DNA of 64,000 nt from Asterochloris sp. CNOR1 (GCA_963969365.1 OZ017751.1:372001-436000), one strand, 5' to 3'. Positions 12,101 to 23,472 are shown, counted from the stretch's first letter. Notes: a model not told the origin generated them from the sequence alone. Numbers and translations: made by a program.

Positions 12101-13125
12101 TGAAGCTTAAGGAGCAGAGGGGTGCTGTGCTGTTTCGTCAGAGCAGGAAAGCAGCCAGCTGAAGCAGTCGCTCGAGGCTGCAGGGTGGCATGCTAGTAGC
12201 GCATTTTGCTGCGTTCGCAGGCATGCAGGACTGTTGCGGAGTGCCAGCATGCCCCTGCGTGCGAGCATTGCAGACTGCCTGTACACGATCACACTGAGCC
12301 CTTGGGTGACTGCTGGACCGCTGTCTGTCTTCTGTGGTGGATACTGTCTCCCTGCTTGTGCTAGCTGTGCATCTACCAAGGTATGCTGTGCACAGTACAC
12401 AGGGGCTCAGCTGCGCGTACATCAGCTCGTTTATCCCAAAAGGCTGCCATGCCGCACCTCCCTGTGTCAGAGCTGCACATGCTGATTGACCTGCTGCCGT
12501 TGTTGTCAGCAGGTTCCAAGGCTGGCGGGGGCATGGCAGGGACGGACAGTGGCAACAACAGCCGCTCTCCCACAGCAGCTCACCGCTGCATTCCTGCGCG
12601 CTGGGGCTGAGGCTGTGGTGTGTGCAAGGGATCCGGGCCAGGACGCAGCCGCCCCGGCCGCCTTCTTCAGGCACTTTTACCAAGGTGTTCTGGGAGGGCG
12701 GCTCAGCATCGTGGACGCTCTGTCTGCAGCTGGTGAGGCATCACTGGCTGCGGTCTGCCAGCCACTTGATCTGCCAAAACATGAACTCAGAAGCCCCTGC
12801 CAGAAATGGTCTCGTCACACTGCCTGTGACCGGCTGCTATGCAGTGCACGGCCTGTGATCTCCTGCTTTTCTAATTTGTCAACAGTTTTTGTTGATGCTT
12901 GCTTGCGCTGCAGGGGATGCTGTGCCTGCCCTGAGTGGCAGCTTTGCCTGCTATTACCTGCTGAAGGGCCAGATTTCTGAAGCACAGCTTGGGGTAACAG
13001 CCCAGCCAGAAACACTGCTTGGGAAGACTGCCGTTGGGCTACAGCAGACTGCAGACCTGTTTGTGAGGCGCATGTCTGACAGCCTTGCTCTGATGGATTC
13101 ATTTCTGCCCCAGGACTCTGAGTGA
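115..13125 (+). CDS. LRR-ARM-patatin phospholipase (plant pPLA-I type), 5' partial
   Basis: Predicted lipid acyl hydrolase resembling Arabidopsis PLA-I (At1g61850). Exons I support: 115-251, 669-851, 1242-1369, 1741-1849, 2396-2531, 2806-3019, 3498-3616, 3882-4007, 4269-4465, 4897-5098, 5980-6071, 6523-6683, 7264-7495, 8126-8352, 8654-8817, 9387-9480, 9892-10082, 10665-10810, 11170-11299, 11519-11616, 11826-11981, 12513-12732, 12914-13125. Phases agree across every junction. Order: N-terminal region, leucine-rich repeats (1741-3019), ARM-like helices (3882-5098), patatin domain. Visible catalytic parts are the DGGG oxyanion motif (about 6049-6062), the GTSTGG nucleophile elbow with Ser at 6610-6612, and the DGA aspartate at 8661-8663. 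The motif ASSAAPYYL is also conserved. The C-terminal region after 10665 matches the plant family more weakly. The start lies left of the window. The gene converges on the next one, with stops 160 bp apart. Introns hold several decayed exon-edge copies. Confidence 0.9.
1780..2007 (+). repeat. Duplicated LRR exon end: live copy then decayed copy
   Basis: About 70 bp ending the LRR exon (1780-1849) recurs at about 1937-2007. Both begin CGCCTGATTGAGCTG and end CCTGCAGAG. The first copy keeps the leucine-repeat codons (RLIELRLLNLAHC) and is followed by GCGAGT. The second has lost the repeat pattern but is followed by a normal GTGAGC donor. Reading phase supports the first copy as the exon. Confidence 0.7.
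5236..5715 (+). repeat. Three decayed copies of the preceding ARM exon end, inside an intron
   Basis: The end of exon 4897-5098 (segment about 5023-5085, CGCATGGCTGGCCGCGGCG then GTGCAGCAGCGTGTGTGC) reappears in degraded form near 5236-5285, 5528-5590 and 5640-5715. Each copy keeps the stretch around GTGCAGCA.CGTGT.CACTGCAGCCAT. The copies carry substitutions and stops and are not needed to keep phase into the next exon at 5980, so I treat them as intronic remnants. Confidence 0.65.
6969..7263 (+). repeat. Degenerate repeats of an intron 3' end, about 110-120 bp period
   Basis: Three related blocks at about 6969-7022, 7080-7144 and 7203-7263 share CACCCTTTGGCAAC.CCCT.TGTG. The last runs directly into the real acceptor CTGCTGCAG before exon 7264. 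A fainter fourth copy may lie near 6850-6910. The repeats multiply the branch-point and acceptor side of the intron and contain no supported exon. Confidence 0.6.
7483..7682 (+). repeat. 50-bp tandem array x4 carrying a 5' splice site
   Basis: Four consecutive 50-bp units start at 7483, 7533, 7583 and 7633 and are nearly identical. Each spans GGGCTG(C/T)CCCAAG, the exon end, then GTGAGCCTTCTCTGG. The first unit contains the true exon end and donor (7495/7496). The others repeat the donor at 7546, 7596 and 7646. Using a later donor would read through an in-frame TGA in the first unit (CTTTGA). Confidence 0.95.
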
Positions 13126-13285
13126 TGCACATTGACATTTCATGATTTCGTTGATGCTACAGCCCAGCATTGACTTGGCCCATCCCTTCCTCTGTCATTT
13201 TGATGGCAATACGCTGCAGCATGGTGCATGTGCCACACTTTTACTCACACTGAACTGAAGCTGTGACTGCCTGTGGAGGCGTAGC

Positions 13286-16200
13286 CTATTCTACATATCT
13301 TGGTAGCTTGCCCAAGGTTGTGAGCACTGGCTCATACCCGGCACCCTTGCGGACTAGCAGCTTGCCATCCCCAATCTTGAGCTGCATGAGGCTATCTGAC
13401 ACCTTGTACTTCTCATTGGCCAGTTTCTCAAAGTGCAGCTCTGGCAGGCCATGCTCCTCCAGCAGCTTCTCCAGCGCAGCCACCTGCCTTTCGATGGCCT
13501 GTGAATTCTTAGCATCTGCGTTATGGTTCTTGATGAGGCCCCTCAGCCACCGGTGGGCATTGTCATGCTGCATCACACCCATGAAGGAGGCTCAGTTGTT
13601 CATGCACAGCACTGCCAATCTCAGCAAGAGGTCTCTCCTTTGTGGTCTGTGCAGCAGCAGCGTCCACCTCCACCTCATCATACAGCAGGCAGGGCCTAGG
13701 CCCCTGTGATCAGGCCCTGGCAAAGCTCATCACAGGCGTATGCAGCGAGTGGTGTCACCATTGTCTTGCTACCCAGTCAACAGCAGCAGCCATGTTCTTC
13801 AGAGCACAGCAGGCAGACCCTTGGTGCCCTGCCTACGGCAACTACAACATCGTGTGCCCACAAGCAAAGTGTACTGCACAGTCCATTGCAGCAAAAGCAA
13901 AGCGCACACTGAGATGACAGCACTCACCTCAGCTGGCTCGCTAGCATGGCCCTCCCCTGAGTCATAGGCCTCCTTGGCTGCCTGGAAGGCGCTGACGTCT
14001 GCATAGGTCACGCGCTCTGCACGCGTGGAGCGTGTAGACATCATGCTGATGCCCCGGGCCAGCACTGGGAACGAGGAGATGTTGGAAGCCTGCAGGAGCA
14101 GCAGCCATGTTGCCCACTTGGGATGAGCATAGCAGTTGATCTTCTGCTTGAGAAGTATGGAATGTGGTATGGAATGTGGAGGGTCTGGGGGCCATGCCTG
14201 CTGTGGCAGGTGCAGCGGAGACGCTGAAGACCTGCAAGGGTAGCAGTCACATTACCATTTCAACGAGTACAGGAGTGAGCGGCCTCAGAGCCCAGGCCCA
14301 CTGTAGTCTGTGCATGGGGAGACGCGAGAGGCAGCAGCCATCTGCCTGAAACTGGTGGTACATGATTGTCTGCTTGAGAAGTACGGCATGTGGAAGGCCT
14401 GAGAGCCCATGTCTGGCTGCAGCAAGTACAGGAATGACTGCATGGGCAGCAGGCAGGGACCCCTCAGCGTGCACACCTCATGCTGTCCTCCAGGGGCAGC
14501 AGCCCAGCGAAAGCTATTGAGTTGGCCTGCACATGCTGTTGCTCAGCGTCTCAGCAGCATGCCAACAGCATGCTGGTGGCCCCATCCAGCATCAGCAACG
14601 AGTTGGAGGCCTGCTGAGGCAGCGAGCCTGACGCCCTGTGCTCAAGATGCAGAACAGTTTTGCTTGGCCTAGAGCCAGCACCGCCTGAGGTAGTCTATGT
14701 CAGCTGGCTCGCTGGGCTGTGCATCAGAAGCCAACACATCAAGCATGGAGGGTACAGGCTAGATGCTGCTGTACAGCTGAGCACTTTGCAGCATGCCAAT
14801 GTGACAGTGGCCACTGCGATGTAACGCTCGCCAACTATTTCATTGTCCCTAGGGACCAAGCAGTGCTGAAAGTGACCAGGACAAAGAGACAGAGCGAGAC
14901 AAGGGTGGCACGCTGCCACAGGCAATGTTTTCACAAGAATTGGGCCATTAGTGACCATACAGCTGTGACTGAGGTCCCACAGGTTTGTGGCACCAGCACA
15001 ATGCGATAGCTAGGTCCTCGCAGCGAGTCAGGTGCCTGGACTGACCTTGCGGCTGTTGCTGTGGCCCAACAGGCTCCTAGGGCCGGCCTCCACCTCTGCA
15101 GCGTTGCTGCCTAAGCTGTGTACTGCAGCTATGCGCTCCCCACTGACCTCAGGCCCCAACTCCTCTGCTGCCTTGCTGGCCATTGCCTGCAGGCATGGAC
15201 TAGGTCAAGCCCCAGGCTTTCTGGCATGTTTGTAACGTCCTGCACATGGTGCTTCCATGGAGCTCGAGGTGGCATGCATCTGCCATAAGCAAGGCTGGCA
15301 GTGCATTGTGCCTAGGCGCCACGAGATACAGCACTTGAGGGTGCTGGCTTGGTGCCGCAGCTCTGGCACCAAAGCCATGATTTGCTTGCTGGCCTCACGA
15401 GTGTGTGCCAGCATGCTAGTCAGACAGGTTGCACCAGCTCATGCCTCTGTGTCAGCTCGCGGCACTCCATGGCAGGTGCACCACATGTGCACTCAGCTGC
15501 ACTGCCCCTGTGCTGCCCTACCAGCAACATATCCAGTCATTGCAGCGTTTTTGCATTGCCTTGGTGGAATTGATGCAGCCCACCGCAGGTCTGGGGAGGC
15601 CCCACCCTGACCAGCGATGGCGCTGTACCAGGCACAGTCAAGGCAAATCTGCCTTGCCTTAGTCAAGTCGGCGCAGCCCTGCAGCCTCGGAAAGCCCAGC
15701 CCTGGCCAGCAGTGGCTCTGTACCAGCCGAAATGCAGAGGAAGCTCATGGTGCAGTATCATCCTGACCCACCCGCGTGAAGCTGGCATAGCGCCGCAGCT
15801 CGGGAGCCAGGCCCCGCGCAGGGGAGTCGTGCTGTACCTGCGCCTGCGGCAGGGCCTGCGCCTGCGCCAGTGGCAGCGGCGCCTGCGGCCGCGCCTCCTC
15901 TGGCTGAGGCCCAGAGGCACTGTCTACGATGCTGTCTGGGCTCCACCTGATGCGGGCGACCTCCGGGGACGCCTGCTGATGGGAAGAGAGCCTGGTCTCA
16001 GACCACGAAGGTGAAGGTGGACAGTGGCCCGGGCTTGCACTCGTCACTCATGCCTGGAATGTGGCGTTGGGCAGTGGCTGGCCGTGCACTGTGTGAGGCA
16101 CGCACAGGTGCTGCGCACCTTGGGGGCAGATTGCGGGGCTTGACGCTTCCTCCTGGCTGGGCTGGCCTTCTGACTTGGCTGCACCTGCTTCTGGACCTGC

Positions 16201-19200
16201 TTCTGCTCCCGAGCCTGCAAAGGGCACAAAGGGTGGCCACCTGAGGAGCGTACACATTCAGAACGGTTTGCCTTTATCAACACCTTTGGGGCCCAACCCA
16301 ATCAATAGAGGCGTTGGCTGATACCAGTTGCAGTGAAGCACAGGCAGGCAAACAGCGAGATGACAGACCTCAGCTCCACATTGTCAGGGATCTGGCAGTG
16401 CCATGCAACTAGCCTAGAGCCATGGTGTCGAGACGTTGTGATGCAGCTGGACAAACATCAGCAAACATCAAAGAAGCCCTGCTGACACTGACTGGCGTGC
16501 GCCACACCCTCTCACACTCTGAGACAGCCCCTGTTCAAGCATGCACGCCCACCTTGGCAACCTCTGAGACAGCCCTGTTTGCAAAGGCATGCATGCGCTC
16601 CTTCTCCTCAGGTGTCAACTCAGGTTGCGATGCTCTCAAACCTTCAGCCTGCCTCTGCACCTGCTGCCCCTGCACTTTCTGCAGCAATGGCAGGAGCCGC
16701 AGTGGGAGGTCGCAAGGATAGCTGCACACATTGCTGCACCACTAGCTGGCACGCAGTGCTGCCTGGATCTGCATCACCTGACTAGATTGCCTTACAGGGA
16801 GGGCTGCCAACAGTGCTGCAGCTGTGGCAGGCGCTGTGCAGGCCTTGCGCACGGGAGGTGCTGGGCGCTTGCATCGCCACGGGGATGTGTGTGCTTTGCT
16901 TGTGCTAACCCTTCAGATCAGGCAGGCACTGGAGTACCCACCTGCTGTGCAGTGCCCCATGCAGTGCTCCATGGTCCTGCAGGGCTTGGTGCTCCTGCCT
17001 GGGCCCTGGCAGCAGGACTGCCGCGGGCAGCGCGCGAGCCCCTGTCATGACCGTTAGCGCCAGCATGGTTGGACTCTGGCTGCTGCTGCAGGTGCTGGGC
17101 TGCAAGGCGGTTACTGGAGGGCACCTTTGGGGAGGCAGCGGGCTGAGGCAAGGCTGGCCACGAGCTGTCTGGGCTCTGGTCTGAGTTTGAATTGATGCTG
17201 GGGCTGCTGCTGGGGGCCTGCTGCTGCTGCTGAGCAACTGGCGGCCATGCCTACAGAGCAGTCAGCACTGGGTTGGGAGTATCAAGCGCTCAGACTTGGG
17301 CTGAGAAGGCTACTGCAAGCCTTCTGCTACCAAACAGCCTGCAACCAGGACTGCACGGACATCTGTGTGGGCCATCAAGCGTGTCAACTCTGATTGAAGC
17401 TGCTTTTGAGCGGCTTGCGTCCATGGCGCAGCCACCGCTGCATTCCCTCCCCTGCCGTTTCCGCTAGCCTGGCCTGCAGGACCGCATCGCTAATGCTCTG
17501 CTTGCCTGCTGCGCTCGCGTGCCAGCCGTATCTAGAGCACTACATGCACGCAATGGATTGCTCCCCCTGTCCGCTGCGCCTGTGCCAGCTGTCCCTCTGC
17601 TGCTGTCAGCAGCAAGCAGCCCTCTTGGAAGATTCCAGGCAGCCGCACAGGAGCATGGCCTCACGCGCATGACAGGCGCCACTCCAAAGTAGTGCGCAAC
17701 ATCTGGCTTTGACCCAACGTGCATGCACCCACTGCTGCGCTCTCCTCTCCCACTGTGCCTGTGCCCCACTCCCCTTTCACCCCCTTCCATGTCCCACGCA
17801 GCTGCACAGGACCATGGCATGCCCGCCGCCATCACCGGCAAAGCCATCCCAATGCACCCCTCCAAAGCAGCGCATGAAAGCTGCCTTCCACCCGTAAGTG
17901 TTTGCATCCACTGCTGTGCTGGCCCCTGGCCCATCAAACAGCGACTTGACTGCACCATTGCAAAGCAGCACATGAGTGCTGAAGCAGAGCATGCAGCCAC
18001 CCACCGCGGCGCTTCCCCCCACCCGCCGTGCTCGTGCCAACTCTCCCTCTGCTGCTGTCAGCCGCCGCTGCATGGCTGCCTGTGCGCGGCCGCTAGCCTC
18101 CAAGTCCCCTGCCAGCTCCTCCAGCGTGGCCTCCAGGTTTGCCACTTCCCCCTCCAACCCCTCCAGACGCTGCACCTGCAGACCAGGATGTGAAGATGTT
18201 CTGTGCTGCACTCTTGCCCCCCATTTGAGCAGCAGCCTGCCTCTCCATTCCAATCAGGCGGGGGTACGCGGCATGTGCACACAGGAACAGTCATGTGTAA
18301 GAAATATGACAATTGTGAATGGAGGGTTCAGCTGGACTCCATGTCTGCCGCTTCCCCCTCCACCTCCTCCGGGCTGTGCACCTGCAGACCATATTGTGTC
18401 ATGCTGTAAGGTTGCTGCATCAACTGATCAGCAGCCCGGGTCTCTAACCCCTGCCAGGGGGTAAGGCACCTGCATACATAAACAGCTATATCTGTAAGAC
18501 CACAGCTTGTCACTGGAGGGCTTGATGCGACCTCCATTGTGGCATACATATTCCACTCAACCCCCTCATGCATTGCACCGGCAAAATTATCAGCATTGTT
18601 GAACCCATCTGGTTTCTGGCAGCCCTGCGCACAGCAGTACTCATGCACATCTGTCTTGTGGCCGCCTTGCATGCACTGAGCAACGGCCCTGCAAAGAGGC
18701 ACTGTCAGCCCTCCAGGCAGGCTGTGGAAGACGTGAATGCCTGCAAGGCAGTCCATTAACACAGAAAAGTGCCCATGTGTGCACCCAGCAGCACTCTGCA
18801 CGCACACATCAGCACCCTGCACAAAACGAGATGAAGCACACCTGGGTGCCTGTCCTGAAGCGCGCATCCACCAGCCCCTGCAGCTCTGCGGCCAGCAGCT
18901 CCCACCACTCCTGCATGGGCAGCCTCCGATGTCTGGTCAATCTGGTGAGCATTTGCTGGGAGCCTGTGAGCGTCATGGCAGCCCCAAGGCAGTGCAGGCA
19001 TGCCTCAAAGCACAGCCTCTTGCAACAGTCTGGTCCTGCCCAGCATGTATGTATCAGGGCATGCTGCTGCCGTAAGAGCACTGGGCGCCGCTCGTCACTC
19101 CCTGTGAGCTGGACATCAATCTGCGCAAAACCTTGAAAGGCACATGCCTTGCAAAGCGTGCAGGTGTCAGCACATGCAGGGCAGGGTGCTGACCTCTGCC

Positions 19201-22200
19201 GACTGGGCTCCGCTCAGCCGTCCCTGGGCGTGGGGCAACAGTGCGCCCAGGCGCGCCTGAAAGGCTGCAATGTCGCCATGTGCTGGGTCCTCTTCGATGA
19301 TATCTGGCTCAATGAGCTCAGATGGCAATGTGAGCAGCCTTCTGCCTCCAGCAGCAACCGGCGCTCCTGCAGCACAGCAAGAGAAAGCAAGTGATGTTTG
19401 TTCTGCCTCCTGCAGCTGCTGGCGTCTCTGCAGCACAGCATGCAGGACAGGCTCCTTTTGCCTGCTGCAGCAGCAGGTGGCTGTGCACCATCCCGCCTCC
19501 TGCAGCTGCTGGCGCTTCTGCAGGGCAGCAAGATAGGGTTGGTGAAGGCCCTTTGACCAGGGGCTGCATGGGTGACATGAGGTCAGGTTCCCATCTTCAT
19601 GAAGCCCAGGTACGTCAGTGCTGCCAGCCTCAGCACGGGGCATCGGCTTCAGCGCCGACTTGAGCAAAGGCTGGGCAGCTACCCCATGTGCCTCCTGCTT
19701 TGCTTGTCAAAGCTCGTTTGCCTTCCCAAGAGATGATGTGCAACCCACCTTGAAGCACATGTGGCCTGCCAGCCTCAGCGCTCATGAGACGCTGAGCCGC
19801 TGGCTGCTCCCCCTCAGGGGCAGCACCTGACTGCACTGGGACAGCCTCTGGGCCATGGTCTGCCTCAGCCTCGAGGCCCAGGCCAGACCCAGGCTCAGCT
19901 TCTGGCTGCCCTGCCTCAGCCTCAGCTCCAGAGGTTGCTTCGGCATCTGGCGGTGTCAAACCGTTCACGAAGGGCTCTCGGTGCACCGCTGACCCTGCTA
20001 AAGCATCTGCTCCGCTTGTCCCAGACTGCTGTGCCGCCCTGGCAGCTGAGCCATTGCTGGTGTCCACTGCATCCTCCGCAGCCTGCACAACATGTACCAT
20101 TGATGAACTGGACTGCAGTCATGCTTTGAAGTGCAACCCACAGTATGTGCAAACCTCTCGCAGCTTTTGTAAGCCCTCAGCATACAAATGCCTGACATGT
20201 GTATGCAGCTCGTTGGCTAGTCAGTCCTATGAGCACCCAGCAAGCAGCTGCACATGCAGCACCTGGAATGCTGCTGACGCTGGCTCAGTTGTCTCATCCG
20301 CAGCTGATAGCTGGAGTGCTTGACCCCTCTGATGCTCTGGCGATCTCTGGCCAGCAGTCCTTGCTCCTCCAGCAGCCGCCACCTGCACCATGAGGCATTC
20401 TCATTAGGCCAGGCTGTCTTGATTGATGCTAGATGCAGCTCAAGCGGCCCACAGAAACATGTGAAATTGCCTTGTGTCAGTGCTGCCTGTTAACATGGGT
20501 AGCTGTCTGCAGCATGGCTTGGAGCAAGGGTGCTAAGCGAAACTAAACAGCTTACAGCTGCAGCAGACCACTGGCACCACCGCATCATCCACAGTGGACT
20601 TGCACCCATCACGAGACTGATGGCTTCCCAGCAGACACGATGAGCTGCAGTATTGCTGCTGGCAGCCACAGCCACAGGTGCAGCACAAAGCCATTAGCAT
20701 GCCACCACAGCTTGCCAGCCTGTTACTTGCAGAGCGAGCGGCAGATGGGCCACTTCCTGGGCAAGCACCAATGCTGCCTGACAGTCAGGTCGCATAATGT
20801 CACTCAAGGGTTGCTTGCTGACCAGACCCCCAGTCACCTGCGCCAACTGCTGCCGTGCGCCCTGGGGCTGCTCAAAGAGCGACCGCGCCTGCTGCACATG
20901 CCCGGGCGAGGGCATCCCGGACCCTGGGGACCACTCCTGCAGCTCTGCAACCCTGCCGGGGGTTCCCGGCTCCCCTGGCGTCTGCTCCACACTGCGCATG
21001 GACAGGGCAGGACTTCTCGACTGGGCCAGGTGCATATGCAGCACCTGATGAATGCAACACACATTGCTGGGCAGGCGCGATGCGAGGGCTGAGAGCGGTG
21101 CCTGTTGTGTCCAGGATGCAGCTACCCCTCAAGGTCCTGACATGAGTTGCACAAAATCTATGTGAACTCAGCCCTGTTGGATGCCCTGCTGAGCATACCA
21201 GCCAGTGCAGGGCTTTGTACTCAGCATTGTGGGACGCCCTGCTTGACGTGCCAGCCAGGGCAGGGCTTCATTGCTCACCTCACCGAGGCGGGAGCTGCTG
21301 CTCCTGCACGGGGTGCCCGCAGTGAGGGGCTGCGTGTGGTGCGCCGTACAGGGGACCATGCCTGAAAGCAGTGTGGGCAGCATTGCGCAACTGGATGCTG
21401 GAGTAACAGGCTGTGCAGCAGCTCCCCGATGCAGCCCCGTAGGCCACGGGAGCAGTCCCGCTGGACCACAGAGCTACATCAGTGCACCAGGCGGCTTTGC
21501 GATGGTGTAGCGCTTTGCAGGGAGCAACTTCATGCAGAGGCACTCTCTGCTTGCTGAGGGCAGACCCTGGTGTTCTAATGTGCCACTTCCAGCAGCACAG
21601 GGCTGTAAAGCAACTCAGCAGCAAATCCCTCATAAGGCAGCCCAGCAGCATTGCGAAGGCAGGCAATTCAAGTTGAGAACAAGTCGGCTGCCCTGCATGT
21701 GTGACGTGGAAGCAGCCCCCTGTGGCATGTAGAGCAAGAAGGTGCCACTGCAAGAGCAGAGAAGGAGGCTCTCACTTCTGATGTCCGTCTTGGGGCTGCA
21801 GAGCCAACCTCTGCGCTGCGCCGAGGGGCTGGCAGCTGCTGCTGCTGCAGTGCCTGAGCTGGAGCAGGCGCCTGCACCGCAATCTCCTGCGTGGTCCTGC
21901 TCTCCCTTCCCCTGGGGGCTAGCAACTGCTGCTGCTGGTGCGGTGGTGCAGCTGCATGCGCAGCAACCTCCTGTGTTGATCGTCCCTCCCTTCCGCTGGC
22001 CACCGACGCAGCAGCCGCTGGCGCAGCACCCTGCTGTGGGGCCTGCCCTGCAGCTGTGCTGATGGAGGGCGGGGGCATGCCTGAGGCACTTTCGTCCAGG
22101 CCTGTGGCTTTGTTTGTGCCTGATTCACCAGCGCTTGGACCTGACGAGATGCCCGCCTCATCGCCTGCCGGGGCTGGACCTGCCTTGGCTGGCGCTTGCA

Positions 22201-23472
22201 CAGCAGCAGCAGCACTGCTAGGGCCAGAGGCAGTATGCTGGTGCTTAGCCTGTGGCTCTGCAGCTGAGTGTGCAGCTTGTCCAGCCTGGGCCAGCTCTGT
22301 CCCCTCTCCAGCCCTAGAGAATGTTCCAGAGGCAGCATGGCTCATGCCAGCTGTTGCTGGCTGCTGCTCCGCCTGGCTGTTCTCAGCACCTTCAGCATTA
22401 GCTGCTGCAGGCGCAGCCTGGCTCAAGCCTGCCGTTGCCGGCTGCTGCTCCGCTCGGCTGCCCTCAGTACCTGCAAGATCCCCTGCTGGAGGTAAAGCCT
22501 GGCTTTGTGACGCTGTTTCAGCAGCAGCTGCCAGCTCCCTCTGCTGCCCCGGGTGGCCAGCAGTGCTGCCACCGAGCCTACCTGTAACCACAAGGCCACT
22601 GCTGCTGGCCTCTGCACCCACACCGGCAGGCGCCTGCAGGCTCTGAGCCTGAGATGCCCTCTGTGACTGTGCCGGGTCGGCAGCAGCAAAGGGGGCCTGC
22701 GCTGCGGCTGCAGGCAGATCAGCAGCAGCGTCCCTCCTCGAGCCCAGGCCTGGCACTGAAGTCAGCGCCTCTTGCTGCCCAGCAAAGCGAGCAGCCATGT
22801 CAGGTGGATCTGGCTCCACAGACTGCTCTGCAATGCTCTTCAGCGCAGTGGGTTGCTCTGCAGAGCAGTAAGTCAGGACCTCATCAGGAAGGAGTGCAGG
22901 TTGTTGATGTTGTGAGAAGGGATCGAGGCGAGTTGCCAGGCGCACAACAGGTCACTTGTCCCTCTGTGACACGTTCACATGCTACATGTGCTCCTAGACA
23001 GCAATCAGCCGAGCAGGACATGGCCGCCAATGCTACAGGCTGCACCGAGACCAGCGCCGCCGCAAACCTGTCACTGAATGCATCACACAATGGGGATACC
23101 TTTCACTCCGGCAGCTGCAGCTTCCGCATATAGGAAGAGGCTGTCTGCAGAAGGCAGACGCGAGGACACTACGGAGCGTAGTCTCCTTGGCCGCTCTGCT
23201 GCATCGCTTGCGTCTGGACTGGGGTCTCGTGCACGCTCTCCACTGCCAAAGAGTGCATGCTCAATGGGGTTGAGGGGCCTGCAGAAGATGCTGACACCTT
23301 GCGTTGCGGCCTGGCAGCATGTCAATGGACCTCACGTCAATGCAGCAAATGGCTTGCCCTCTGGCTACCTTTTCGAGAATGCTTCAGTGCTGGGTGAGTC
23401 TCTGATGATGCTGATGAGCAGGGCAGCACCAGCTCCCTCAGGAGTAATGGTCACTCGTACAACATCGTCCAT
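13286..23472 (-). CDS. Large Ala/Gln-rich coiled-coil protein, function unknown
   Basis: Not recognised. ATG at 23472 is the first plausible start. Supported exons: 23472-23369, 23278-23100, 22857-21776, 21361-21284, 21020-20838, 20382-20263, 20082-19749, 19366-19194, 18955-18842, 18175-18023, 17250-16942, 16678-16553, 16214-16119, 15972-15772, 15186-15148, 14089-13928, 13567-13286. After the first few, nearly all introns are phase 0. At least one exon is probably missing around 17.3-18.0 kb and others around 14.1-15.4 kb. A folded-looking N-terminus is followed by about 360 disordered residues rich in Ala, Gln, Ser and Glu (exon 3). Heptad-like coiled-coil segments lie at 18175-18023, 16678-16553 and in the last exon. 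The final residues (KIGDGKLLVRKGAGYEP) faintly recall the GAS2/GAR microtubule-binding fold, which is only a hint. Two neighbouring genes are possible, but compatible phases favour one. Confidence 0.6.
14139..14416 (-). repeat. Imperfect intronic duplication about 215 bp apart
   Basis: Blocks at about 14139-14201 and 14362-14416 share TCTGCTTGAGAAGTA.GG.ATGTGG followed by a GGCC/CCATG-rich tail. Near 14545-14615 lies a further decayed copy of the acceptor side of exon 14089-13928. On the minus strand it reads GCCTCCAACTCGTTGCTG, against GCTTCCAACATCTCCTCG in the exon. No coding phase is supported for the copies. Confidence 0.5.
17640..17960 (-). repeat. Diverged tandem blocks in an intron of the coiled-coil gene
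   Basis: Three related stretches, near 17645-17700, 17805-17880 and 17930-17985, resemble each other around CTGCACAGGACCATGG / GCCGCACAGGAGCATGG and the following 'TCCAAA GCAGCGCATGA' region. The spacing is about 125-160 bp. They lie between the coiled-coil exon at 18175-18023 and the exon at 17250-16942 and may include one true exon that I could not resolve. Confidence 0.4.
18138..18397 (-). repeat. Acceptor-side echo of the coiled-coil exon
   Basis: The first part of exon 18175-18023 with its acceptor (plus-strand block 18138-18192) recurs at 18339-18397. The shared plus-strand text is CTTCCCCCTCCA.C.CCTCC followed by GCACCTGCAGACCA. Both copies keep the TGCAG acceptor. Only the first opens into a long heptad-patterned exon. 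Confidence 0.65.
19341..19530 (-). repeat. Exon-start plus acceptor present three times
   Basis: Plus-strand blocks 19341-19380, 19401-19440 and 19490-19530 each read as CTGCCTCC.GCAG...GGCG.(T/C)(T/C)CTGCAG.(A/G)CAGCA. On the minus strand this is a TGCAG acceptor followed by the first codons of exon 19366-19194. Only the copy at 19366 leads into the full open exon in the phase required by the upstream exon. Confidence 0.7.
21180..21290 (-). repeat. Two-copy echo at an exon donor
   Basis: Plus-strand segments about 21180-21230 and 21235-21278 both read GA(T/C)GCCCTGCT(G/T)(A/G).. then CCAGCCAG.GCAGGGCTT. The second abuts the donor of exon 21361-21284, where two overlapping GTGAG donors occur (exon ending 21284 or 21279). 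Phase favours 21284. Confidence 0.5.
22347..22500 (-). repeat. In-frame 81-bp repeat inside the disordered exon
   Basis: Two adjacent units about 81 bp (27 codons) apart encode variants of SxAEQQPATAG(M/L)S(H/Q)AA. A second in-frame repeat family in the same exon (about 21780-22010) encodes GRExRxTQE(V/I)A followed by an Ala/Pro spacer and QQQQL.APR. These expand the disordered region without breaking the frame, unlike the intronic copies elsewhere in this gene. Confidence 0.65.

Noticed and set aside
13286-13567. Firm GAS2-domain call for the last exon of the coiled-coil gene
   Set aside because: Only a short C-terminal stretch is reminiscent; the rest of the domain is not evident. It is kept as a hint.
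21668-22945. 425-codon minus-strand open frame as an intronless gene
   Set aside because: It is the extended form of one Ala/Gln-rich exon (22857-21776) that joins its neighbours in phase at a TGCAG acceptor and a GTGAGA donor.
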